64,000 bases of DNA from Bacillus tuaregi (lineage in GTDB: Bacteria > Bacillota > Bacilli > Bacillales > Cytobacillaceae). The position numbers and the translations under genes were made by a program. A model generated the notes under the pieces. That model saw nothing but the letters and a program-made list of their open reading frames with translations, was not told the origin of the DNA and did no database searches. Shown piece after piece: positions 10,068 to 19,946 of the stretch (positions within the stretch are counted from its first letter, which is position 1; each line of letters begins with the position of its first letter). The stretch is taken from positions 2,615,805 to 2,679,804 of the forward strand of contig NZ_LT629731.1 of NCBI RefSeq assembly GCF_900104575.1. The letters are read 5' to 3'.

Positions 10068-11261
10068 TTATTCATAACGCAATGACTCAATGGGATCAAG
10101 TTTTGAAGCTTTATTTGCTGGTAATAACCCGAAGATCACACCAATTACCATTGAAAATAATAATCCGCCAACCACTACCTGCCATGAAATTAACGAAGGC
10201 CAGCCAGCAATTCCTGCAACAAGAGTGGAAACCCCCCAGCCTAATAGAATTCCAACGATTCCACCGATTAAGGTGAGGATAATAGACTCGATTAAAAACT
10301 GGGTCAACACCTGTTGCCGCGTAGCACCAAGGGCCATTCGAATCCCTATTTCCCTTGTTCTCTCGGTTACAGATACTAACATGATATTCATGACACCAAT
10401 ACCGCCAACCAAAAGAGATATCCCGGCAATACTACCGATAATTAGCGTCATAACTTTAGTTATTTGGCCAATCCCCTCGGCCATTTCTTCCATATTAATA
10501 ATTTGATAGGAATCTTCCGTATTATGAATAGCATTTAACCTTTGCGCTGCTTTTTTCCCAGCTGATTCTAGTTCATCTGTGGCTTCTGTATGGAGAGTTA
10601 CCTGTGTGATGTCATTACTTCCAAAAACCGTTTTCCATGTATTATATGGGAGGTATACTTCCATTGAGTTGAACGAAAGCAGCCCAGTAGGCTTCTCTAA
10701 CACTCCAATGATTTCCACCGGCTGAATTCCTATCCGAATGATTTTTCCAATTGGCGACTCACCAGGAAACATTTCTGTTTGGAGAGAATCACTGACAAGA
10801 GCCACCCTATTACCGCTAATGAAATCAGAGGATGTAAAGCTTTGTCCCTTCTGATTTTTTATATCATTTAAACGAAGATATGCTTCATTTATTCCGGTCA
10901 CAGAGCTATCAACCGTTGTTTCCTGAAAGCGAATTGAAGAATATTTAGAGCTCGATGCGACTACCTCCTTTACTTCAGGAATCTGTTCGAGAGCACGAAT
11001 ATCTTCCTCCGTAAAAGCGGCTACATTAAATATATTCGGGTTTGCTTGAATTTCCTCCTCACTGGGCTGATAAAATAATTCAATCGTATTCCCCGATCCA
11101 ATGATTTGGGACTTCAGCATCGCCTCTCCGCCTTGTCCAATTGCAACAACAATGATAACAGCTCCTACCCCAATGATGATGCCAAGCATGGTGAGGATTG
11201 ACCGAAGCTTATGGGCCTTTAATGAATGAAATGCCATGCCTATATTCTCCATAACACTCAT
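10068..11261 (-). CDS. yknZ: ABC transporter permease YknZ (MacB/FtsX type)
   Basis: The 397-aa permease has the MacB layout. One N-terminal membrane helix (SILTMLGIIIGVGAVIIVV) precedes a large extracytoplasmic core (about 45-265). Three C-terminal helices follow (about 275-390), with the conserved VTERTREIGIRMALGA coupling segment. It is the last gene of yknWXYZ, overlapping yknY by 4 nt. In B. subtilis this complex protects the cell against the SDP killing toxin, and the same role is inferred here from gene order and the SigW promoter. Confidence 0.88.
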   Translation of the reverse strand: MSVMENIGMAFHSLKAHKLRSILTMLGIIIGVGAVIIVVAIGQGGEAMLKSQIIGSGNTIELFYQPSEEEIQANPNIFNVAAFTEEDIRALEQIPEVKEVVASSSKYSSIRFQETTVDSSVTGINEAYLRLNDIKNQKGQSFTSSDFISGNRVALVSDSLQTEMFPGESPIGKIIRIGIQPVEIIGVLEKPTGLLSFNSMEVYLPYNTWKTVFGSNDITQVTLHTEATDELESAGKKAAQRLNAIHNTEDSYQIINMEEMAEGIGQITKVMTLIIGSIAGISLLVGGIGVMNIMLVSVTERTREIGIRMALGATRQQVLTQFLIESIILTLIGGIVGILLGWGVSTLVAGIAGWPSLISWQVVVGGLLFSMVIGVIFGLLPANKASKLDPIESLRYE

Positions 11262-11950
11262 TCAGACTGCCCCCCTTTAGTCCAATTGTAAGCAACAATA
11301 CTTCCATCTCGAACCATAATCGTCCTATTGGCATATTGCGCAATTTCTGGTTCATGCGTGACGATGACAATAGTGGTGCCTTCTTCATTTAGACGAGTAA
11401 ACTCCTCCATTATTTGGATACTCGTTTTTGTATCAAGTGCACCTGTTGGTTCATCCGCTAATATCAATTTCGGGGCATTCACAATCGCTCTGGCAATCGC
11501 TACCCGTTGTTTTTGTCCACCTGATAATTCATTTGGTAAATGCCCCATTCGATCACTAAGCCCAACTTTCTTTAATGCTTCAGCAGCTCGTTTTAACCTA
11601 TCCTTTTTCGTTGCCCCACTATAGATTAGTGGTAGCTCCACATTTTGCTGAGCATTTAACCGAGGTAACAGCTGAAATTGCTGAAAAACAAAGCCGATTG
11701 AGCTATTCCGAACCTTTGCAAGCTCTGTGTCATTATAATGAGATACATCCTCACCACCAAGAAGATAAGTACCGGATGTCGGCTGATCTAAACAGCCAAT
11801 GATATTCATAAGCGTTGATTTTCCAGAACCAGAAGGACCTATGATGGCGACAAATTCTCCTTCCTCAATTGACAAGTCAATGGATTTTAACACTTCAATT
11901 TTTTCTTTCCCGATTGGGTACGATTTTGTGATTCCTTCCAATCGGATCAT
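11258..11950 (-). CDS. yknY: ABC transporter ATP-binding protein YknY (LolD/MacB type)
   Basis: The 230-aa ATPase shows Walker A GPSGSGKSTLMN, Q-loop FVFQQFQLLP, signature LSGGQKQRVAIARA, Walker B LILADEPTGALD and switch His in VTHEPE. These are typical of the LolD/MacB class that powers mechanotransmission rather than bulk transport. It overlaps yknX and yknZ by 4 nt each. It energises the YknXYZ complex at the inner face of the membrane. Confidence 0.92.
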   Translation of the reverse strand: MIRLEGITKSYPIGKEKIEVLKSIDLSIEEGEFVAIIGPSGSGKSTLMNIIGCLDQPTSGTYLLGGEDVSHYNDTELAKVRNSSIGFVFQQFQLLPRLNAQQNVELPLIYSGATKKDRLKRAAEALKKVGLSDRMGHLPNELSGGQKQRVAIARAIVNAPKLILADEPTGALDTKTSIQIMEEFTRLNEEGTTIVIVTHEPEIAQYANRTIMVRDGSIVAYNWTKGGQSE

Positions 11951-13068
11951 TTTTTTCTCACTTCCATGCCATCTTTTATTCCTTCCGATGGATCTAAGAT
12001 AATCTGTTGTTTTGCCTTCAACCCTTTGACAATTTCTATCTTTCCGCCTGATGTAATACCCATTTTGATATCCTGTCTTCGAGCAATATTTCCGTCAAGC
12101 ACATAAACATATGGATTTCCGTCGTCCTGTATGGCTTCTTCTGAAACGACTAAACTTTTCTTCTTCTCTGTTTCAATTTCCATTATCACTTGAAATCCTG
12201 GCTTTAATGCAATGGATTCACTCGTTATCGATATGGTAACAGGATACTGTACAGCTTGAGTCTCACCTTGTCCTGACAAGCTAGAGTAACTTACAGGCAA
12301 CACTCCAATGTTGGTGATTTCTCCTTCCCACTTTTCATTGGGAACTGCATCAGAAGAAAGATATACCTTTTGCCCTGTTGCTACCTTTAACGTGTCATAC
12401 TCTGATAAGACCCCTTTAGCAACCATCCCATCAATCGAGCCAATCTGTATAAAAGGCTCCTGTCCATTTATAGATGCTCCTGCCACTTCATTTATCGATA
12501 AGACCGTCCCATCTATTTTACTTTTTATCTCTAATTCCTGAACTCTTTTTTCTAGAGATTCCTTTTGCAGGAGCAATTGCCTGACATCTAGATTGGCCAT
12601 TTTTAAATCAACATCCAATTGGTTATACTGAGGAGACAGTTCTTCAGTTGCTTTTTTCTCACCTATTTCTTTTGCCATTTCTTCTTTCTGCTTATCCAAT
12701 CCTTTTTCTTGTTTTTGAAGCTGATTAATCTTTAAATATCCAGATTCAACAGCAAGCTTGTTTTGTTCTACCTCTAATTGCAGTTGATTATTACTCAGCC
12801 TGGCAATGGGGTCATCCTTTTTCACTTGCTGTCCCTCCTGAACGAGAATTTCCTGGAGTTCTCCTTTGTCTAGTGATAAATATTCAATTTGCTCATCCTG
12901 CAGTTGTAAAGTTCCTGGAATCAGCAAGAGAGAAGAGATTTCCTCCATTTTAACCTGTTCAGTCTTAATCTCCGGACCTTTAGCAAAGTATTGCCTGTAT
13001 ACACTTACACCCGCCATAACCAGAATCAGTGTGCTGACTCCAATGGCAATCCAGATTTTTTTCTTCAT
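11947..13068 (-). CDS. yknX: HlyD/MacA-like membrane fusion protein YknX
   Basis: The 373-aa adaptor starts with a membrane anchor (IWIAIGVSTLILVMAGVSVY). A split lipoyl-like domain follows, then a coiled coil (about 95-180, rich in K/E/Q heptads) and a beta-barrel region (VAKGVLSEYDTLKVATGQKV). It is predicted to sit outside the membrane and dock on the YknYZ transporter. It shares a TAATG junction with yknW (1-nt overlap), which indicates tight coupling. Confidence 0.88.
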   Translation of the reverse strand: MKKKIWIAIGVSTLILVMAGVSVYRQYFAKGPEIKTEQVKMEEISSLLLIPGTLQLQDEQIEYLSLDKGELQEILVQEGQQVKKDDPIARLSNNQLQLEVEQNKLAVESGYLKINQLQKQEKGLDKQKEEMAKEIGEKKATEELSPQYNQLDVDLKMANLDVRQLLLQKESLEKRVQELEIKSKIDGTVLSINEVAGASINGQEPFIQIGSIDGMVAKGVLSEYDTLKVATGQKVYLSSDAVPNEKWEGEITNIGVLPVSYSSLSGQGETQAVQYPVTISITSESIALKPGFQVIMEIETEKKKSLVVSEEAIQDDGNPYVYVLDGNIARRQDIKMGITSGGKIEIVKGLKAKQQIILDPSEGIKDGMEVRKK

Positions 13069-13736
13069 TATAATCCAGCCATTCCCGCAAAGATGCTGCC
13101 AAGTGCGGCAAACCCAAGCGTGATTAAGAAGAAAATAATCACGATAATATAGGATACTGTCTTCGAAAGCTGTCCAACCTTATGTAATCCAATCGCTGTT
13201 AAAATCATCTGCCAAATACTAAATAATTCAAAGGCACTTAACACACTTGAATGACTACTGCCAAATAGACTAGCCAAACTTGTAATATAACCTTCAGTGC
13301 TACTTACACCCATCGCCGCCATAATAGCAAAATTCAATAGAATCCCAACTGCACCAATCATAGAGATATAGGTATTCATCGAAAATAGTTGCTTAAAGGT
13401 TGTCTCTTTTCTAGCAATTTTCACAATGATAAAATGTATGAGTGATGAAAATAATATGGCAAAAATCGGTGCTACAAATCCAGATACGGCTGTTGTAGCT
13501 TTTGCAATCGCGAGTGTCATCTCTGCTTCTTCTGCGGTCATACCTGGAAGCATTAAATCGTTTGCTGTCATGGACATAGCCATAATTAAATAAGCAGCAA
13601 TGTTCAAAACGCTAACAATTAAGAGCGGAATCCATATACGCGGATTCTGACGAATGCTTTCAAATTGCTCTCCAGGGCTCCAAAACATCCCGAGCAGGTT
13701 TGGACCCCGCTTTTTCACCTGTACTTCATTTTCCAT
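13068..13736 (-). CDS. yknW: Yip1-family membrane protein YknW
   Basis: The 222-aa protein has a short cytoplasmic N-terminus (LLGMFWSPGEQFESIRQNPR, typical of Yip1 proteins) and about five hydrophobic helices. In B. subtilis YknW assists assembly of YknXYZ. It is the first gene of the operon. AAGGAG precedes the ATG, and a perfect SigW-type promoter lies 50-75 nt upstream. Confidence 0.87.
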   Translation of the reverse strand: MENEVQVKKRGPNLLGMFWSPGEQFESIRQNPRIWIPLLIVSVLNIAAYLIMAMSMTANDLMLPGMTAEEAEMTLAIAKATTAVSGFVAPIFAILFSSLIHFIIVKIARKETTFKQLFSMNTYISMIGAVGILLNFAIMAAMGVSSTEGYITSLASLFGSSHSSVLSAFELFSIWQMILTAIGLHKVGQLSKTVSYIIVIIFFLITLGFAALGSIFAGMAGL

Positions 13737-13786
13737 TCTACAATCACTCCTTATGTATATTGATTAATCTATCATACTGTTATCCA

Positions 13787-13812
13787 TACGCAAAGCTCGA
13801 CAAAAAGTTTCA
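13787..13812 (-). promoter_or_regulatory. SigW-type promoter of yknWXYZ
   Basis: On the minus strand the sequence is TGAAAC, a 16-nt spacer containing the usual T-run after the -35, then CGTA. This matches the ECF SigW consensus exactly. The spacing to the yknW start leaves a short leader with a good ribosome site. B. subtilis yknWXYZ is a known SigW regulon member, so sequence and family knowledge agree. Confidence 0.88.
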
Positions 13813-13883
13813 TTTATCATATAAATAAAGTAGGAAAATTTAGACTTTAGTTAACAGCCCGACCCATTCTTTACAAGTAAAAA

Positions 13884-13906
13884 AACGTATCATGCTGATA
13901 CGTTTT
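13884..13906 (-). terminator. Terminator of the alpha/beta hydrolase gene
   Basis: On the minus strand AAACGTATCA / TGATACGTTT form a tight hairpin followed by a T-run. The stem encodes the last residues and stop of the gene. Confidence 0.75.
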
Positions 13907-14708
13907 GATTTTGTTGTGCCTTTACCTCTTCATTCAGCCACTTAATCGTCGTCCTCATTAATTCGCTAAAATGTTCACCATTGGAAATCGTGTGATTAGC
14001 TCCAGCAATCTCATAGCTTGTGACTCTACCCATCTGACGCTGTGAGAAAGCCCGTGCGTATTCCTTCGCATATTGAACAGGTAAATCTTCATCTCCTGTG
14101 CCGTGGACAATTAGTACATTACCAGTGTATTGAACGGCAGTCTGCAGAGGCTCATAGCCTACCAAGGAATCAAAGAAAGGTTTTGTCAGAGAATAGCCTA
14201 AATAATCTATTTCTGATTCATGCTTTAATAAGCGTACCTTCTCCTTTCCAACAATTCTTCTAATATCTTTATATGGCAATGCTGCCGCTGACCATAAAAC
14301 CAGTCGTTTTATTCGTTTATCCATAACCGCAGTTAATACAGCCGTTGCCCCACCTAAGCTATGGCCTAGTAAGGTAATTTGATTTCTATCTATTTGCATG
14401 ATATTCTTCGAGGCAAATTCGATTACCGTCGCTAATTGATCAATAAAATCATGTAAACCGGTTTTTCCATATTCACCACTGCTTTCGCCACAGCCTGCAA
14501 GATCAAAGCGTAATACAATCGATTGCTCCTTATTAAATTCCTGTGCTGCTTTTACAAATAATCTATCCACTCCTACCTTGCTGCCAATAAAACCGTGACA
14601 AATAATAATAAGGGGATAACGTTCTCCCTCCTCCAGTTGGCTAGGATAATCAATGGCTGTCGCTAATGATTCATTTTTCCAATTGATGACCAGTGATTTC
14701 TTCATCAT
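13890..14708 (-). CDS. Alpha/beta hydrolase (serine aminopeptidase / feruloyl-esterase-like)
   Basis: The protein of about 272 aa has the alpha/beta hydrolase fold: oxyanion segment CHGFIGSKVG, nucleophile elbow GHSLGG (Ser near 120), acid in HGTGDEDLP and His in AGANHTISN. The ATG pair at 14705/14708 follows AGAGGGG, so I start there rather than at an upstream ATG lacking a site. It resembles Firmicute cinnamoyl-ester hydrolases and S33-type enzymes, but the substrate cannot be read from sequence. It is a single gene with its own terminator. Confidence 0.85.
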   Translation of the reverse strand: MMKKSLVINWKNESLATAIDYPSQLEEGERYPLIIICHGFIGSKVGVDRLFVKAAQEFNKEQSIVLRFDLAGCGESSGEYGKTGLHDFIDQLATVIEFASKNIMQIDRNQITLLGHSLGGATAVLTAVMDKRIKRLVLWSAAALPYKDIRRIVGKEKVRLLKHESEIDYLGYSLTKPFFDSLVGYEPLQTAVQYTGNVLIVHGTGDEDLPVQYAKEYARAFSQRQMGRVTSYEIAGANHTISNGEHFSELMRTTIKWLNEEVKAQQNQNVSA

Positions 14709-14908
14709 TTTCCCCTCTTTCATTAGTTTATCTCGCTAAACAATAACTAATATATTTTATGAGTTTACTTGGTTTTATATTAAAAAGGAAGATAAGACGA
14801 GTTCATCTAAAAATGATCCTCATCCTATCTTTATGTTTAAGTGTTAATTCCTACTTATTTTATATGATTAATATAGTTTATAAACAAAGCTTTGTCAATT
14901 GCTTCCTG

Positions 14909-15322
14909 TCATTTATGTTTCAAGGCGTGCTCGAACGGAGCGTAAAAAATCCCCTTTGGGGCAATAATATCAGAATCAGAAAGCAGCTTTTCTCCAGCTA
15001 CTTCATATTCACCCTCAGGGAAAAAATCAAATAGCCCGCTACTAATGTGCAGGTCAATAAAATAATCGTATAATTCATACATTAACTGGCGCTGATCATC
15101 ATATTCGAGAATCTCACCAAACTCATCCAATTCAAAATTTTTCTTGATCGCCTCTTGGAATTCATCGTGACTGGAAGTGGCTATTTCCAAATCAACATCA
15201 GCACATTCTAAACATAGAAGAACCTCTTCATCCTTGATTTCATCATAGGATTTTTTGACAATCGACTGTAGAATATCAATGATTTCTTGTTCATTTACTA
15301 ATTTTTTCGTTGTTTTTAGCAT
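14909..15322 (-). CDS. Acidic hypothetical protein (137 aa)
   Basis: I do not recognise this protein. It starts at an ATG with GGGGGAG 5 nt upstream. It is strongly acidic (many D/E clusters, e.g. ILEYDDQRQLMYELYDYFID), probably mostly helical, with a Cys pair LLCLECADVD near residue 37. There is no signal peptide or membrane helix. It stands alone between the hydrolase and the HAD phosphatase. Confidence 0.7.
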   Translation of the reverse strand: MLKTTKKLVNEQEIIDILQSIVKKSYDEIKDEEVLLCLECADVDLEIATSSHDEFQEAIKKNFELDEFGEILEYDDQRQLMYELYDYFIDLHISSGLFDFFPEGEYEVAGEKLLSDSDIIAPKGIFYAPFEHALKHK

Positions 15323-15413
15323 AAATACTCCCCCATATAATTCCTATTTTAAGGAGGTTTCGCATATTTTCAAGTAAGAAGCTATGTGAGCAGAATAATT
15401 ATTCATAAATCTC

Positions 15414-16160
15414 TTACAGGACCCAGGTATTAATAGCTTCTGCCACCCCATCTTCATTATTGACAGCCGTAACCCAATCAGCTGATTCCTTGACTACAGT
15501 CTGGGCATTCCCCATGGCAATTCCAAGACCGGATTTTTTTATCATCGCCATATCATTCAGACTATCCCCAATTGCCATGACATGTTCCATTGACAAATTA
15601 AGCTGTTTACAAACCTTCTCAATAGCATTCCCCTTATTAACACCTGCTGCATTTATCTCAATATTAATTGGACTTGAATTGCTTATTTCCAACTTAGACT
15701 GGTTTAAAAGCTGCTTTAAAACCCTTTCTCGAATCTTCTGATTTTCAATTTCAAAACCAAATTTGAGCCATTGGTGGTCCGCTATTCGATCAGGCATTTG
15801 GTTTCTCCATACATTGTCACTAGATGTAGCCCAATATTGTGTTTCATAGGTTTGCGAAAGGTCCCACATCCATTGTATAAGTTCAGTTTGGACCGTATTT
15901 CTTTCTAATAGCTTCCCTTCTTTTTCCCATATTTCACTGCCATTTACCGTAATCAAATGGCTTAAAAGATTAAGGGACTTAGCATAATCATAGCATGTTA
16001 GAATCGATCGTCCTGTACTCAGGATGACCGTTACCCCTTTAGCTTCTGCTCTTCTAATGGCCTCACGGTTCGCCACGGAAACTTCCTGATTCTCATTTAG
16101 CAATGTGCCGTCCATATCTAAAGCAATTAGCTTAATTTCCTTGTTTCGTTTAACTGACAT
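15414..16160 (-). CDS. HAD-superfamily Cof-type sugar phosphatase
   Basis: The 248-aa protein has all HAD IIB motifs: I ALDMDGTLL, II STGRS, III Lys in NKGNAIEKV, and IV GDSLNDMAMI, with a cap domain between. I chose the ATG at 16160 (GGGAG 8-9 nt upstream) over an upstream ATG at 16202. Cof-like enzymes dephosphorylate sugar phosphates or flavin/PLP-type metabolites, and the substrate here is unknown. Confidence 0.88.
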   Translation of the reverse strand: MSVKRNKEIKLIALDMDGTLLNENQEVSVANREAIRRAEAKGVTVILSTGRSILTCYDYAKSLNLLSHLITVNGSEIWEKEGKLLERNTVQTELIQWMWDLSQTYETQYWATSSDNVWRNQMPDRIADHQWLKFGFEIENQKIRERVLKQLLNQSKLEISNSSPINIEINAAGVNKGNAIEKVCKQLNLSMEHVMAIGDSLNDMAMIKKSGLGIAMGNAQTVVKESADWVTAVNNEDGVAEAINTWVL

Positions 16161-16263
16161 GGCTCTTACTCCCTTTCTGACTTTGTATAACAAGATTAAC
16201 ATGATTTTGTTTTAATGGAAAATTTCTATAACCTTAGCAACTATTTATAGAGCATGATATATT

Positions 16264-17055
16264 GTGTCCGATAGAACCGGGAAAAGGCCAATGAGATTAG
16301 AATTCATCGCTGAAGTGTCCGATAGTAACGCCCATAAGGCCAAAGAGATTAGAATTCATCGCTGAAGTGTCCGATAGAACCTCCCATAAGGCCAATGAGA
16401 GATGAATTCATCGCTGAAGTGTCCAATAGAACCTCCCATAAGACCAAAGAGAGAAGAATTCGTCGCTGAAGTGTCCGATTGAACCTCCCATAAGGCCAAT
16501 GAGAGATGAATTCATCGCTGAAGTGTCCGATAGAACCGCTCATAAGGCCAATGAGAGATGAATTCATCGCTGAAGTGTCCGATTGAACCTCCCATAAGGC
16601 CAATGAGAGATGAATTCATCGCTGAAGTGTCCGATAGAACCTCCCATAAGGCCAATGAGAGATGAATTCATCGCTGAAGTGTCCGATAGAACCTCCCATA
16701 AGGCCAATGAGAGATGAATTCATCGCTGAAGTGTCCGATAGAACCGCTCATAAGGCCAATGAGAGATGAATTCATCGCTGAAGTGTCCGATAGAACCGCT
16801 CATAAGGCCAATGAGAGATGAATTCATCGCTGAAGTGTCCAATAGAACCTCCCATAAGACCAAAGAGAGATGAATTCGTCGCTGAAGTGTCCGATAGAAC
16901 CTCCCATAAGGCCAATGAGAGATGAATTCATCGCTGAAGTGTCCGATAGAACCTCCCATAAGGCCAATGAGAGATGAATTCATCGCTGAAGTGTCCGATA
17001 GAACCGCTCATAAGGCCAATGAGAGATGAATTCATCGCTGAAGTGTCCGATAGAG
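16264..17055. repeat. Minisatellite: 15 tandem 52-bp units plus a partial unit
   Basis: GTGTCC recurs at 16264, 16315 and then every 52 nt up to 17043, giving a first unit of 51 bp, fourteen of 52 bp and a 13-bp remnant. Most units contain the perfect 12-bp palindrome GATGAATTCATC. Two variant classes alternate near the unit start (AACCTCCC or AACCGCTC). Two units (16419 and 16835, eight units apart) share the same private changes (CCAATAG, AAGACCAAAG, GAATTCGTC), which indicates block duplication. The unit length is not a multiple of three, so the two minus-strand ORFs through it are by-products. It lies between the HAD gene and the proA terminator. Confidence 0.95.
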
Positions 17056-17135
17056 AAAGATTCCCAAGAAATACGTAACTCTATGTAAAAATCCCTCATG
17101 AGGACTATGCACAAAATATTTAACCAGACTATGAT

Positions 17136-17173
17136 TAAAAAAGAAGGACAGCCATTGGGACTATCCTTCTTTT
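17136..17173 (-). terminator. Terminator of proBA
   Basis: On the minus strand AAGAAGGAtAG pairs with CTgTCCTTCTT, followed by TTTTTT, a few nucleotides downstream of the proA stop. Confidence 0.8.
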
Positions 17174-17183
17174 CTTATCGCTC

Positions 17184-18431
17184 TTATCCTCGTATTTGAC
17201 CTTCACCACTAATAAAATATTTACTTGATGTTAAAGCTTTCAATCCCATTGGTCCACGCGCATGTAATTTTTGCGTACTAATTCCAATTTCAGCACCAAA
17301 ACCAAATTCAAAGCCATCCGTAAATCTTGTTGAGGCATTATGATAGACTGCCGCTGCATCAACTGAAGTTAAAAACTGATTAGCATGCTCCTGATTTTCG
17401 GTAATAATCGCTTCTGAATGCCTTGTTCCGTATTTATTAATATGTTCGATCGCTTCTTCTACACTCGTAACAAGCTTTATACTAACCGTAAGACCTAAAA
17501 ATTCAGTATACCAGTCTTCATCGGTTGCTAGCGTAGCACTTGGAGTCTTTTGACATACCTTTTCATCACCAATAATCTCAACATCTTTTTCTATTAGAGC
17601 CGTCAGAAGCTGCTCTCCATAATGATTAAACCACTCTTCTTGAATAAGGATAGTTTCAATCGCATTACAAACGGATGGCCTTTGTGTTTTAGCGTTAATG
17701 GCAATGGATACAGCCATTTCTGGCTTAGCACTATCATCAATAAATAAATGACAGTTTCCTGCTCCTGTTTCAATGACCGGGACCGATGCTTCCTTTACAA
17801 CGGTGTCAATAAGGTTTTTACCCCCACGTGGAATTAACACATCCAAATACTCATTCAGGTGAAATAACTCTTGTGCACTTTCTCGGTTTGTATTTTCAAT
17901 GGATTGAACGGCATCAACCGGCAAGTTTGTTTGAGCAAGTGCCCGGTGGATTGACTTCGTTAAAACCTGGTTAGAATATTGCGCTGAGGAGCTGCCTCGT
18001 AAGATAATCGCATTACCTGTTTTCAAGGCTAATGTTGCTGCATCTATCGTTACATTCGGCCTTGCCTCGTAAATCATCCCAATCACACCGATCGGTACTC
18101 GCTTACTATTTATGATTAGTCCATTTTCTTTTGTAATAGTCTCAAGGGTTTCGCCAACAGGATCCTCCAACTTGATTAATTGATGAATTGCTTCAGACAT
18201 ATCCTTGATTCGTTTTTCATTTAACATAATCCTATCAAGAACTGAAGCAGACAGACCTTTTTGTTTCCCAAGCTCTAAGTCCCTGCTATTTTCGATTAGT
18301 ATTTCTTCCTGATCGATAATCAGCTGCTCAGCTATCATCAACAATGCCTCGTTTTTTTCTGCTGTTGTTTTACCGATTAATTGAAAACTTGCCTTCTTTG
18401 CTGCTCTCCCTTTAGTTAATACTTCGCTCAT
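17184..18431 (-). CDS. proA: Gamma-glutamyl phosphate reductase ProA
   Basis: The 415-aa NADPH-dependent enzyme reduces gamma-glutamyl phosphate to glutamate semialdehyde, the second step of proline synthesis. Landmarks are the [19 protein letters not shown] segment, [23 protein letters not shown], catalytic Cys in [10 protein letters not shown], and the C-terminal [21 protein letters not shown]. An AAGGAGG site precedes the ATG, 10 nt after the proB stop. It is co-transcribed with proB under the T-box. Confidence 0.95.
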   Translation of the reverse strand: MSEVLTKGRAAKKASFQLIGKTTAEKNEALLMIAEQLIIDQEEILIENSRDLELGKQKGLSASVLDRIMLNEKRIKDMSEAIHQLIKLEDPVGETLETITKENGLIINSKRVPIGVIGMIYEARPNVTIDAATLALKTGNAIILRGSSSAQYSNQVLTKSIHRALAQTNLPVDAVQSIENTNRESAQELFHLNEYLDVLIPRGGKNLIDTVVKEASVPVIETGAGNCHLFIDDSAKPEMAVSIAINAKTQRPSVCNAIETILIQEEWFNHYGEQLLTALIEKDVEIIGDEKVCQKTPSATLATDEDWYTEFLGLTVSIKLVTSVEEAIEHINKYGTRHSEAIITENQEHANQFLTSVDAAAVYHNASTRFTDGFEFGFGAEIGISTQKLHARGPMGLKALTSSKYFISGEGQIRG

Positions 18432-18441
18432 AATATCCTCC

Positions 18442-19548
18442 TTAATTTTTTACTTTTACCCAATTATCGCGATGAATCACTTCTAACGCAGCAACAACCA
18501 TTTCTTTTTCTACTTCATCACTGCGTTTTCCCATCACTTTTTTTAATTCTTCTGAGGAATAATATACTTCTCCTTTACCAATCAGCCCGCTTGAGCCAAA
18601 AACCTCAACAACATCGCCTTTTTCAAAGGATCCAACAATCTCGTAAATTCCAGCAGGCAATAAACTTCTCCCCTCAAAGGTCAAGGCTAATTCTGCTCCT
18701 CGATCAATATATACCTTTCCAGCTACCTCAGAATGAAGAGCAATCCATTGCTTTGGGTTATTGACCGTTGTAAGCGAATCATCACCAATATAGGTGCCAT
18801 CCCCTTCTCCCTTAAGGATTTCAAGTAATTTCTGACTACCTGCCCCTTTACCAATAAATACCTTGACCCCTAGAGACAAAGCCGTTTTCGCAGCCTCCAG
18901 TTTTGATTTCATCCCGCCAGTACCGACCTTTGAACCTGATTCACCTGCTGCCTCCATCACCACATCGCTAATTTCTGACAGATGTGTCCATTTCTTCGCT
19001 AACGGATTTACCTGAGGATTAGAATCATAGAGACCATTAATATCCGTCAAAATAATTAATTGCTCTGCATGCACGAGTCCGCTAACCAAGGCAGACAACA
19101 TATCATTATCACCAAACGTTAGCTCCTGCACCGACACAGTATCATTCTCATTGATAATGGGCAGAATCCCTCTGTCCAATAATTCAGAAACCGTTTGAAA
19201 AGCATTACGATAACGATCCTTTTTGGAAAAATCGTTTCTCGTTAATAAAATTTGCGCAGGAATAATATTAAAGTCATTGAATTGTTCAATGTAGGACTGT
19301 ATTAATATACTTTGTCCCACTGCGGCTGCAGCCTGTTTTCCTTTCAGTGTAACAGGTCTTGTAGGATAACCCAATCTGGAAAATCCTGCAGCCACTGCGC
19401 CAGATGATACTAATAAAACTTCATGACCTTGTTCACGAAGTGCAGCCACTGCCTCTACATGATCGCGAAACTTTTCCTGGTCGATTTCCCCTTTAGAATT
19501 TGTCAATGAGCTGCTACCAATCTTTACAACAATTCGTTTCTTCTCCAT
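18442..19548 (-). CDS. proB: Glutamate 5-kinase ProB
   Basis: The 368-aa protein has an N-terminal amino-acid kinase domain ([50 protein letters not shown]) and a C-terminal PUA domain (about 280-355). It phosphorylates glutamate, the first and feedback-controlled step of proline synthesis. It is the first gene of proBA, and transcription is governed by the proline T-box upstream. Confidence 0.95.
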   Translation of the reverse strand: MEKKRIVVKIGSSSLTNSKGEIDQEKFRDHVEAVAALREQGHEVLLVSSGAVAAGFSRLGYPTRPVTLKGKQAAAAVGQSILIQSYIEQFNDFNIIPAQILLTRNDFSKKDRYRNAFQTVSELLDRGILPIINENDTVSVQELTFGDNDMLSALVSGLVHAEQLIILTDINGLYDSNPQVNPLAKKWTHLSEISDVVMEAAGESGSKVGTGGMKSKLEAAKTALSLGVKVFIGKGAGSQKLLEILKGEGDGTYIGDDSLTTVNNPKQWIALHSEVAGKVYIDRGAELALTFEGRSLLPAGIYEIVGSFEKGDVVEVFGSSGLIGKGEVYYSSEELKKVMGKRSDEVEKEMVVAALEVIHRDNWVKVKN

Positions 19549-19654
19549 TATTCAACCCTCTGCTCCTTTTATTGTATCAAACAATTTCATAATTTTCAGT
19601 TTCCAACCCTTATACGAAATCGTATAGGGTTCTGATGTTGCTATGCCGAGAATA

Positions 19655-19910
19655 TAAAAAAGCCCTTTTCATCCTCATTGTAAAGGACGAAAAGGGCTAG
19701 TTTCCGTGGTACCACCTTCATTGAATGCACATCAGCATCCCGCTTAAAAGGATAACGCTAAATACTTAGCGCCTGTGCTTTAACACAGGACTCAGATGGC
19801 AGGTTCTGAGGCTTACTTTGTGATGAGGTCTTCCAGCTAATAAACCTCACTCTCTTGCACATCAAGCTACCCATACTAATCCATCATCAAACGTTCATAT
19901 ATTTTTCATT
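19655..19910 (-). promoter_or_regulatory. T-box riboswitch, tRNA-Pro specific (proBA leader)
   Basis: The T-box motif TGAAGGTGGTACCACGG lies at 19704-19720 (minus strand). It is followed by a strong terminator (AGCCCTTTTCGTCCT / AGGATGAAAAGGGCT plus T-run, 19655-19699) that the antiterminator would disrupt. Upstream, the Stem I apical region (AAGAGAGTGAGG, AGCTGGAAG) and specifier loop GAACCTGCC are visible. The specifier codon is CCT (Pro) at 19801-19803. Uncharged tRNA-Pro is expected to allow read-through into proB. Confidence 0.92.
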
Positions 19911-19917
19911 TTTTACT

Positions 19918-19946
19918 ATTATGCACACGAAGTATATTATTGTCAA
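19918..19946 (-). promoter_or_regulatory. SigA promoter of proBA
   Basis: Minus-strand TTGACA, 17-nt spacer, CATAAT, positioned just upstream of the T-box Stem I. Confidence 0.8.

Noticed and set aside
14759-15034. 91-aa plus-strand ORF
   Set aside because: There is no ribosome site, and it runs antisense into the acidic 137-aa gene.
16349-16983. Two minus-strand ORFs (84 and 87 aa) in the tandem array
   Set aside because: They arise because the 52-bp unit lacks stops in some frames. They have no ribosome sites, and the period is not a multiple of three, so the protein would be a three-frame readout of the repeat.
16264-17055. CRISPR array
   Set aside because: There are no unique spacers. 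The whole 52-bp unit is repeated, and no cas genes are present.
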